Under the pieces are notes generated by a model, which was not told the DNA's origin, ran no database searches, and was given only the letters and a program-made list of their open reading frames with translations. A stretch of DNA of 29,708 nt from contig CALJDR010000065.1 in NCBI GenBank assembly GCA_938023515.1, positions 1 to 29,708 of the forward strand, read 5' to 3'. Positions 24,672-29,708 of this stretch are shown piece by piece (position 1 is the stretch's first letter; each line of letters begins with the position of its first letter). A program made the position numbers and the translations under genes. Source of the stretch: an uncultured Flavobacteriales bacterium. Its GTDB lineage: Bacteria; Bacteroidota; Bacteroidia; Flavobacteriales; UBA1820.

Positions 24672-25261
24672 TTGATAATATATATCAGAGATATCCCGGC
24701 TTTGGTCGGGCCGAAATAGTTCCGGTTCTCACTGCCCAGTTTTGTCCCGCACTTTTTGCATTCGTATTTATCGTACTGCAAATAGACATAACCCACACCG
24801 ATATTCGCTTCGAGATTCCACCGTTTTCCCAATATCCACTGGTAACCGTACGAAATTCCCCCGCCGGCACCCCATCCCTGGAAACGGTAGTCTTTAGACC
24901 CTTTCCCGAAAAGCAGGGGCAGTTCGTGCTGAGAAATATTGTATTGAGTACCCAGCGCGTGTATTCCGAAAAAATGCCCATTGAACTTCTGGCAGGTCCA
25001 ATACCTATATTCGGCTTGGGCGAGCCAGTGTACCAACTTTTTGTTATTGTCTGCAGTGCCGTCTTTTTTCCAAAAATTGTACCCGGCGCCGAGATCGAGT
25101 GTACTTTTATGCCCCAATCCGAATTCCAGCCCAAGATTCGGGGTATAAGTGTAGGCGCCGTAAACCACATTGGTCTTTACAGTTACCTGTTGCCCCCAGA
25201 CAGTAGGTATCATACCCACAAAAGCCAATATCAACAGCAGAGCTATTTTCTTGATCGTCAT
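24668..25261 (-). CDS. DUF3575 outer-membrane beta-barrel protein
   Basis: The protein has 197 residues with a Sec signal (MTIKKIALLLILAFVGMIPT, cleavage near VWG-QQ). The mature part is a small beta-barrel-like chain with alternating aromatic strands (NVVYGAYTYTPNLGLEFGLG; AGGGISYGYQWILGKRWNLE; IGVGYVYLQYDKYECKKCGT) and a terminal strand ending GISLIYIIK. DUF3575 proteins commonly sit beside DUF3868 and fimbrillin genes in Bacteroidales, as here. A CysXXCys pair near the C-terminus could form a disulfide. It is the first gene of the pilus operon and overlaps the next gene by 4 bases. The exact function is not known; an outer-membrane assembly or anchoring role is inferred. Confidence 0.82.
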   Translation of the reverse strand: MTIKKIALLLILAFVGMIPTVWGQQVTVKTNVVYGAYTYTPNLGLEFGLGHKSTLDLGAGYNFWKKDGTADNNKKLVHWLAQAEYRYWTCQKFNGHFFGIHALGTQYNISQHELPLLFGKGSKDYRFQGWGAGGGISYGYQWILGKRWNLEANIGVGYVYLQYDKYECKKCGTKLGSENRNYFGPTKAGISLIYIIK

Positions 25262-25675
25262 TGGAAATACTTGTCTTTTGAATTGTTTTACCGACCCGCC
25301 GCCCTAAAAGAAAGGAACGGCATTGAAAGAAGGTCTTCCAGAATGGGAGTTTTTTGTCAGAAGCCTCTTAAAATCCCTTTGTCATAGCATGCGGCCTCTT
25401 CCGTCATTGATCATAATTCTATTCTCTATAAATCTACTCGCCCCCTGAAACCAGCTTTTCCTCGGTCCCTGGCTGGAAACAGGCTTTGTTGTCTTAAATT
25501 CTTTTCCAAAAAGAATTTGAAAAACACAGCTAAATATATATCAATTAAAGTCAGGCAATTACAATTTATTTCATAAAAAAGAGCGCTTATTCCTACGCAA
25601 TAAGAGGCATTATGCGTAAACAAATCATAATAATATCTTGATAAACAATATCATAAACTTATTATTTGGGAGATT
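25262..25675. promoter_or_regulatory. Divergent control region between pilus operon and AraC regulator
   Basis: No gene is visible in these 414 bases. The region is AT-rich from about 25380 on. I found no TAnnTTTG box pointing towards the pilus operon. A weak plus-strand -7 match, TCCCTTTG, lies at 25374-25381 and could serve the AraC gene. The left copy of the 21-bp inverted repeat (25498-25518) and an imperfect palindrome at 25594-25618 (TACGCA(A)TAA with TTATGCGTA) are candidate protein-binding sites. Confidence 0.6.
25498..25518 (+). repeat. Left copy of 21-bp inverted repeat (candidate recombination site)
   Basis: This 21-base sequence begins ATTCTTTTCC and ends AAGAATTT. It recurs exactly, in reverse orientation, at 26725-26745. 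It is itself nearly palindromic: 25496-25505 pairs with 25509-25518 around loop CCA. The two copies bracket the AraC regulator and lie beside a tyrosine recombinase gene. No further identity extends beyond the 21 bases on either side. Confidence 0.7.
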
Positions 25676-26602
25676 ATGATGAAGCAAACTGTTCTTAAGA
25701 TAGGATATCCGGGTTATTTTCCCGGGATATGCCCGGTCAATTGTGACCAATGCGGGATGAGCAAACCGGATAATCTGGTTCGTTTCCAGGAATTCCGGAT
25801 GGCAGTTGGAGAATCCACTCCCGGTTTGGACACGGAAGGGTCCCATATTTTTTTTCTGATAGAAGGATCTTTGAAAATCCATATGCAAAATGGAGACAAT
25901 AAGCTACTTCAAGCAGGAGAATGTTATTTCTATGAAAAGACGGGAGCTAAATCTCTTCAAGCAGTCGATTTTGCTCGTGTAATCCGTTTGGATTTTGTCC
26001 GGCGAATGGTATTATGTGGGCATGATTGCCTAAGCAGTATGGCTACAGAATCCGATTTTCGATCGATGAGCAGCGGTGTTCCCATTTTAAAGATCGAGCC
26101 TTTGGTCGGGAGCCATTTGGCAAATATTTTCCAATCCTCTCAATTGCTGGAAAACCCCTGTTACCATGCATTGATGCTCATTGAGCTGTTTATGAAAATG
26201 CGGACTTGTTACGAATTACCGCAATTGATAAGCTTTTTCCGGTCGATCATACGTCCCAAAGACGACTTCAAAGCATTCGTGCTTTCAAATTATACAAGAG
26301 CACGAGGAGTAGAAGATCTTTCCCGAATGGCTCACATGAGTAAAAGTGCTTTTACGCTCAAATTCACTAAAGTTTTCCATTGTTCCGTCTCGTCCTGGAT
26401 GGTGAAGCGCAAGGCAGGTGAAATAGAATACGCAATCCGGTATGGGATGACCGATATCAAGGATATTATGACTACTTTTTGCTTTCCAAACCAATCTGTC
26501 CTGACCCGTTTTTTTAAAGCTAATTTTGGGGGAGCTCCTAAGCAAGTAATGTCCCGCTTGGCACTGGAAGGGGTAAATTTGCCGAAAAAAAATAAGGAAT
26601 GA
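25676..26602 (+). CDS. AraC-family transcriptional regulator of the pilus locus
   Basis: The protein has 308 residues. The N-terminal part (about 1-180) is a cupin-like sensor region (SHIFFLIEGSLKIHMQ, then LLQAGECYFYEK). The C-terminal 100 residues hold the two helix-turn-helix motifs of AraC proteins (VEDLSRMAHMSKSAFTLKFT; DIKDIMTTFCFPNQSVLTRF, then FKANFGGAPKQV). An unusual CX3CX2C cluster lies at Cys19, Cys23 and Cys26 (ICPVNCDQCGMS) and may bind metal or sense redox. The gene is AT-rich compared with the pilus genes. It is divergent from the pilus operon, the usual place for its regulator, and is bracketed by the 21-bp inverted repeat. ATG 25676 is followed by a second ATG at 25679. Confidence 0.85.
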   Translation: MMKQTVLKIGYPGYFPGICPVNCDQCGMSKPDNLVRFQEFRMAVGESTPGLDTEGSHIFFLIEGSLKIHMQNGDNKLLQAGECYFYEKTGAKSLQAVDFARVIRLDFVRRMVLCGHDCLSSMATESDFRSMSSGVPILKIEPLVGSHLANIFQSSQLLENPCYHALMLIELFMKMRTCYELPQLISFFRSIIRPKDDFKAFVLSNYTRARGVEDLSRMAHMSKSAFTLKFTKVFHCSVSSWMVKRKAGEIEYAIRYGMTDIKDIMTTFCFPNQSVLTRFFKANFGGAPKQVMSRLALEGVNLPKKNKE

Positions 26603-26667
26603 TCAGAATGATAAAAAATACAATCAAAAACGCATAGTCGGAAAAATCCCTCGAAAAAAATAATCTC

Positions 26668-26675
26668 TATTTTTG
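26668..26675 (+). promoter_or_regulatory. -7 box inside the putative invertible segment, pointing right
   Basis: TATTTTTG matches TAnnTTTG exactly and is followed by CACC, a common continuation in Bacteroidetes promoters. The -33 position has no clear TTTG. It lies 50 bp inside the right inverted repeat and points out of the segment, into the 3' end of the recombinase gene in antisense. No gene in this orientation explains it, but inversion would aim it at the pilus operon. Confidence 0.55.
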
Positions 26676-26724
26676 CACCAATGACAGGAGGGAAGACCCT
26701 CACTGGTATACACGAACCATGCAT

Positions 26725-26745
26725 AAATTCTTTTTGGAAAAGAAT
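26725..26745 (-). repeat. Right copy of 21-bp inverted repeat (candidate recombination site)
   Basis: This is the exact reverse complement of 25498-25518. It lies 122 bp behind the AraC stop codon and 86 bp beyond the 3' end of the recombinase gene. Its flanks show no further match with the left copy, so the shared unit is exactly 21 bases. Confidence 0.7.
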
Positions 26746-26830
26746 CCGGTTCCTGGCGCCAAAAATACTCAATTTTGGTTTTAAATTCCGATAAAATAAA
26801 CCCAAAAAACACCACTCTTTGCATACCTGT

Positions 26831-28081
26831 TCATAATCTGGTTACCAGCTCATTGGCCCGATCTAATTCCCGGGCATCCAGCTCATCGAGATAAATACCG
26901 GTCGTTTTTTCGGATGTATGCCCTAATCCTTCACTGATAATGGAAACTGGGATTCCCCGGGTACGGGCCAGGGAAGCCCAGGAATGGCGCGCCACGTTGA
27001 ACGTGAGTTTTTTTCCGGTTTTAAGCATTTCCGAGACCTCCCCCAAATGAAACAAATACCGGGAAAGAGCCTGTTTGTACCTTTTATGCAAACGCCCGGG
27101 ATTTTCATGTGGCGACAAGTGAAAATCGGCTTCTGCCCATGAAAGGCAGCTCCCTCCCATTACAGGAAGCATCCAAGGCGCGCAATGAGAATAACGATCG
27201 ATTATCGGCTTCAAAGCAGGAATTATTCGTACGGTAAAAAGTTGGCCGGTTTTCCGCCGTTTGTAGTGAATAACCCCATCACATATAGCATCCCTTTGCA
27301 AGTAAGCCATATCCACGAACGACATCCCCCGTGTATAAAAACTGAACATGAACAAATCGCGGGCTTCCGCCAAATGGCCGTGCCCGCAAAAATCCACCTC
27401 GGCCACTTTTTTTAAAACCTCGGCCCCGACGGCTAGTTTTCGGGTCTTATCCATACGAAATGAAACATTCTCAAAGGGATTTTCTTTTTGATTTACCAAT
27501 CCCGCGCGAAGGGCCTTATTGTAGACAGAACGCAAAACCCGCATATAAAAAGTGATCGTATTGCGCTGCACAGGTATACATTTCAAATATTTTTCAAATT
27601 CGGCCAATCGGATTGATGTCAATTCATCGAACCGGTATTGATCGGTTCCTGCAAACTTCCGAAACACCGAAAGGGCCGAACGGTAATTTCCCGCAGTCCC
27701 ATGCCGGCCCTCCTGCCCCAATTCTTCACACAAATTCTGAACATAAGTATCGACATTACGGTTATCGCTCCGTTTATGATAAGATGAAGTGATGTCTTTC
27801 GGAGTAAACTGACGGCCCGTATTTTCCCACTGCCCGACTATACTTCTTAAATCCCGGATTCGGGCTGCAATATCTTCATTGATGCCGCGTACCCGATCCT
27901 TATTGTACCGCGTTTTTTGGAGGGCGATAACAATCTTTTTTTGGGGGTCAAATTCTTCCCTCAAGATATGATGCGGGGTAAATATCACACCTCTCTTGCG
28001 TCGGTGGATAATTTGTATGATCAAAGTATAACGCCCGTCCTTGCAAGGTCGGCCATTGAGAACAGGCTTAATGGTTGTCAT
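26831..28081 (-). CDS. Tyrosine recombinase (site-specific integrase/invertase)
   Basis: The protein has 416 residues, typical of Bacteroidetes tyrosine recombinases. It has an N-terminal arm-binding-like region (MTTIKPVLNGRPCKDGRYTL), a SAM-like core-binding domain at about 110-220 (TAGNYRSALSVFRKFAGTDQ; NTITFYMRVLRSVYNKALRA) and a catalytic domain. Visible catalytic residues are Arg251 (FYTRGMSFVDM), a Lys in YKRRKTGQ, Arg365 in FNVARHSWASLAR, the His of GLGH and the nucleophile Tyr397 (TTGIYLDELD). The usual first His of the HxxR box is Asn362; substitutions at this place are common in related proteins. Such enzymes integrate mobile elements or invert promoters. The flanking inverted repeat and the pilus locus favour inversion. 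The gene probably has its own promoter at 28120-28127. Confidence 0.9.
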   Translation of the reverse strand: MTTIKPVLNGRPCKDGRYTLIIQIIHRRKRGVIFTPHHILREEFDPQKKIVIALQKTRYNKDRVRGINEDIAARIRDLRSIVGQWENTGRQFTPKDITSSYHKRSDNRNVDTYVQNLCEELGQEGRHGTAGNYRSALSVFRKFAGTDQYRFDELTSIRLAEFEKYLKCIPVQRNTITFYMRVLRSVYNKALRAGLVNQKENPFENVSFRMDKTRKLAVGAEVLKKVAEVDFCGHGHLAEARDLFMFSFYTRGMSFVDMAYLQRDAICDGVIHYKRRKTGQLFTVRIIPALKPIIDRYSHCAPWMLPVMGGSCLSWAEADFHLSPHENPGRLHKRYKQALSRYLFHLGEVSEMLKTGKKLTFNVARHSWASLARTRGIPVSIISEGLGHTSEKTTGIYLDELDARELDRANELVTRL

Positions 28082-28105
28082 TTTGCATGTTTCGCTTAAA
28101 AACTT

Positions 28106-28126
28106 ATTCTTATCAAAAACAAATTT
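28106..28126 (+). repeat. Degenerate third copy of the 21-bp repeat upstream of the recombinase
   Basis: This sequence matches the left repeat copy (25498-25518) at 17 of 21 positions in the same orientation, starting ATTCTT and ending AATTT. It lies 24 bp upstream of the recombinase start and overlaps its putative -7 box. Chance similarity of AT-rich DNA cannot be excluded. Confidence 0.35.
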
Positions 28127-28155
28127 AATACTGTCTTTCCGAACAGAAAAGACAG
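28120..28155 (-). promoter_or_regulatory. Putative recombinase promoter with overlapping palindrome
   Basis: On the minus strand TAAATTTG (28127-28120) matches TAnnTTTG exactly and lies 39 bp before the recombinase ATG. A perfect 8-bp inverted repeat, CTGTCTTT (28131-28138) with AAAGACAG (28148-28155), covers the region where the -33 contacts would be, as an operator would. Confidence 0.5.
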
Positions 28156-28192
28156 AACGCGAAACAAATTATCTTTCGGCCTTTTCTTCACC

Positions 28193-28222
28193 AAAAAGGG
28201 GAGGCTAATGCCTCCCCTTTTT
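28193..28222. terminator. Strong bidirectional terminator after the RRM gene
   Basis: A perfect 13-bp stem, AAAAAGGGGAGGC (28193-28205) with GCCTCCCCTTTTT (28210-28222), has loop TAAT. The A- and T-rich ends make it work on both strands. It lies 14 bp behind the RRM stop codon and insulates this operon from the recombinase gene. Confidence 0.92.
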
Positions 28223-28236
28223 GTGCTTGCTTTGGT

Positions 28237-28545
28237 TTAATACCGATTGCTGCGGTAGCCCCCGCCGCGGCTATTGCCCCGGCCAAAGCTTCCGCTTCTT
28301 TCCGTCTTTGGGCGAGCTACGTTTACCGTGATGGTTTTGCCTTCGAATTCCGTATCGTTCAACGAATCAATCGCCTGCTGGCCTTCCGAATCGTTGGGCA
28401 TTTCTACAAAACCGAACCCGCGCGAACGGCCGGTTTCACGATCCGTAATAATATTAGCCGAAGATACTTCTCCATATTGAGCGAATAAATCCTGTAAGCT
28501 GTCGTTCTTTGTAGCAAAATTGAGGTTTGAAATGTAAATGTTCAT
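28237..28545 (-). CDS. RRM-type RNA-binding protein with Gly/Arg-rich tail
   Basis: The protein has 102 residues: one RNA recognition motif (about 1-80) with RNP2 IYISNL (3-8) and RNP1 RGFGFVEM (about 42-49), then a Gly/Arg/Ser-rich tail (SGSFGRGNSRGGGYRSNRY). Small RRM proteins like this are common in Bacteroidetes and cyanobacteria and bind RNA, often in cold response or post-transcriptional control. It follows the cold-shock-domain gene on the same strand after 33 bp, so the two are probably cotranscribed, and a strong terminator follows. Confidence 0.93.
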   Translation of the reverse strand: MNIYISNLNFATKNDSLQDLFAQYGEVSSANIITDRETGRSRGFGFVEMPNDSEGQQAIDSLNDTEFEGKTITVNVARPKTERSGSFGRGNSRGGGYRSNRY

Positions 28546-28578
28546 TTTTTTTGTTTTTATGTAAATTAAATCTATTTT

Positions 28579-29013
28579 TTATTTTATGATGGTGATTCCC
28601 ACGGCACTCATGCCCCGGGGGCCGCGTTCCGTTTCAAAAGAAACGGTTTTGCCTTCCGCAATATCTTGTGGGGCGCTGGAAACATGAAAGAAATATTTTT
28701 CCGAAGTTTCCGACTCCTTAATAAAGCCGTATCCTTTTCTCTCGTCGAAATATTCCACCCGACCTTTGAGCGGCTCGGGGTCGACATCTATCCTTTTGGG
28801 AGTCGAAATAACGATATCCTCCAACTTAATCTCTTCTTTCTGTTGCTGATCCGGCGGAACACCCAGTATATTGCCGTTTTCATCTACATAAGCAATCATG
28901 TCGTCCAACGATCGGGGACCTTCCGCTTTGCGTTCTTCTTTGCGTTTCTGTTTTTCGAGGCGTTTAGCCTGTTTTCTCTTTTCGTTCTCTTTTTTTCTAA
29001 ATGTTTCTGCCAT
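28579..29013 (-). CDS. Cold-shock-domain protein with basic N-terminal extension
   Basis: The protein has 144 residues. The first 35 are extremely basic and helical (EKRKQAKRLEKQKRKEERKA), a region likely to bind RNA or ribosomes. The last 65 are a cold-shock domain: LKGRVEYFDERKGYGFIKES contains RNP1 (KGYGFI), YFFHVSSA contains the RNP2-like motif, and GKTVSFETERGPRGMSAVGI is the family's usual C-terminal part. Known role of the domain: RNA or single-stranded DNA binding, melting RNA structure. It lies 33 bp upstream of the RRM gene in an apparent RNA-binding-protein operon. The nearest good -7 box is far upstream at 29383-29390. Confidence 0.93.
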   Translation of the reverse strand: MAETFRKKENEKRKQAKRLEKQKRKEERKAEGPRSLDDMIAYVDENGNILGVPPDQQQKEEIKLEDIVISTPKRIDVDPEPLKGRVEYFDERKGYGFIKESETSEKYFFHVSSAPQDIAEGKTVSFETERGPRGMSAVGITIIK

Positions 29014-29590
29014 TCAATTACTTTTAATATTAGGATGCCCATTGTTGTTCATAACACAGCCCTGAAAAGGAAGAAGCCGGTTTCCGATTTCCAACCACTT
29101 CTTTTACGCTCCGTATTTTATCAGCAAATAAGCGCTATCGCCTTCAAAAGTGTATCCAAGATACTTTCATGTTTGCTATAAAATAATCTCAGCCCGTAAA
29201 ATCGTCGATCTTTGACGTAAACTACATTCAATCCTGCCTGCCACGAATCTATTCGGACATTTATTCGTCAAAACAAAGAAAGCTTATAAAGGTCGATTTC
29301 AACGATGAAAGAACCGGGCGGGGATAGGCCCGAGAAATGCAAAGAAGATAAAGATCAGAATGAACTCGCATTGTTTACCAGGCAAAGATAGCAAATGTTT
29401 TGCCATTGCGGATATGGTCCGCAAAATTATCTTGACTATAAGGTTTCTATGGAGATTTTATGCCCCAAACGGTATTTTATTCCCGTCCCTCACAATTGTT
29501 CTTCACTTACTTATATCCCTATTAAGAGCATTAAACATGCCATCGCTTACTTAGTTTTGGCCTCAAAAATGGTGTTAATGCAACCTCTGA
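29014..29590. other. AT-rich gene-free stretch, probable long leader of the cold-shock gene
   Basis: I see no supported gene. The open frames here (29360-29554 and 29395-29616, plus strand) are short, without family features, and one runs into the tRNA terminator. The only exact minus-strand -7 box before the cold-shock gene lies at 29383-29390, so about 360 bases may be an untranslated leader. A hairpin-prone stretch (GCGGA with TCCGC, near 29408-29422) is next to that box. Confidence 0.5.
29383..29390 (-). promoter_or_regulatory. Putative -7 box of the cold-shock/RRM operon
   Basis: On the minus strand TATCTTTG followed by CC matches TAnnTTTG exactly. No TTTG -33 box is present at the usual spacing. 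I found no other exact match between here and the cold-shock start codon at 29013. Confidence 0.45.
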
Positions 29591-29596
29591 GAAACA

Positions 29597-29630
29597 AAAA
29601 CCCCGTAAACGTCTAATTTACAGGGGTTTT
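29597..29630 (-). terminator. Terminator behind tRNA-Ser
   Basis: AAAACCCC-GTAAA (29597-29609) pairs with TTTAC-(A)-GGGGTTTT (29617-29630), 13 bp with one bulged A and a 7-base loop. On the minus strand the stem is followed by T-rich sequence. It lies 21 bp behind the tRNA 3' end. Confidence 0.85.
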
Positions 29631-29650
29631 CTTGATTTTGCTTATCAGCT

Positions 29651-29708
<58 letters not shown>

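Larger units (their letters stand above)
25498..26745. mobile_element. Putative invertible segment (phase-variation switch) carrying an AraC gene
   Basis: The segment is bounded by the exact 21-bp inverted repeat and contains the AraC-type gene plus a -7 box at 26668-26675 that points out through the right repeat. A tyrosine recombinase of the Bacteroidetes type lies 86 bp outside. Repeats of this length with a neighbouring tyrosine recombinase are the known layout of Bacteroidetes DNA inversions that switch surface structures. In the present orientation the promoter points away from the pilus operon; inverted, it would fire towards it from about 300 bp upstream. That inversion takes place is inferred, not seen. 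Confidence 0.5.
26603..26830. other. Intergenic region with right repeat and outward promoter
   Basis: This region lies between the convergent AraC and recombinase genes. It holds the -7 box at 26668-26675, the right inverted-repeat copy at 26725-26745, a 37-codon open frame from ATG 26681 to TAA 26794 that I do not consider a proven gene, and a weak hairpin (CCAAAA, 26759-26764, with TTTTGG, 26773-26778) followed by TTTT. Confidence 0.5.

Noticed and set aside
26681..26794. 37-codon plus-strand gene downstream of the outward -7 box
   Set aside because: The open frame runs through the inverted-repeat copy and has no family feature, signal or hydrophobic segment. Its place is better explained by the switch.
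29360..29616. Short plus-strand frames before the tRNA terminator
   Set aside because: They are brief, lack features, overlap each other in different frames, and one runs into the terminator of the tRNA gene.

Overview
The window looks like a contig end from a gut-type Bacteroidales bacterium, probably of the higher-GC Rikenellaceae/Alistipes kind. That is inferred from the type V (Mfa/Fim-like) pilus locus, DUF3575/DUF3868 proteins, fimbrillin-style lipoproteins, Bacteroidetes promoter boxes (TTTG and TAnnTTTG) and the general protein style; no marker gene settles the genus. Bases 1-43 are not biological: they are the tail of an Illumina P5 primer, an i5 index and the Nextera transposase adapter.

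Layout, left to right. (1) 44-281, minus: an AraC-type regulator cut off by the contig end. Divergent from it are a 1051-aa lipid-anchored beta-propeller sensor-like protein (468-3623) and a polytopic membrane protein (3732-4838). (2) 5135-7321, plus: a small operon of a TPR/WG-repeat lipoprotein and two small membrane proteins, behind two abutting palindromes. (3) 7322-7810: a gene-free stretch rich in inverted repeats. (4) 7811-11711, plus: an OmpA-family outer-membrane protein and a lipoprotein with eight 27/30-residue GNWW repeats, closed by a strong terminator. (5) 11837-15074, plus: an ABC-F ATPase with a consensus promoter and an attenuator-like leader, then the magnesium channel MgtE.

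(6) 15192-25261, minus: a six-gene type V pilus operon. In transcription order it encodes a DUF3575 protein, a DUF3868/OmpA-like/TPR protein (4-base overlap), the Mfa1-like major fimbrillin, the FimB/Mfa2-like anchor, a minor subunit ending in an InlB/Flg_new-type repeat, and a large putative tip lipoprotein ending in a FISUMP-type domain. A hairpin with a T-tract ends the operon, and a second terminator-like hairpin sits between major subunit and anchor.

(7) 25262-28236: an AT-rich switch-like region, the most interesting part of the window. A divergent AraC-type regulator (25676-26602) is bracketed by an exact 21-bp inverted repeat (25498-25518 and 26725-26745). A tyrosine recombinase gene (26831-28081) lies immediately outside. 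I found no consensus promoter reading into the pilus operon in the present orientation, but a -7 box just inside the right repeat (26668-26675) points away from the operon; inversion would turn it towards the operon. This suggests a roughly 1.2-kb invertible segment controlling pilus phase variation. It is an inference to be tested with read-level data.

(8) 28237-29708, minus: an RRM RNA-binding protein and a cold-shock-domain protein with a probable long leader, then the 3' part of tRNA-Ser(UGA) running off the window.
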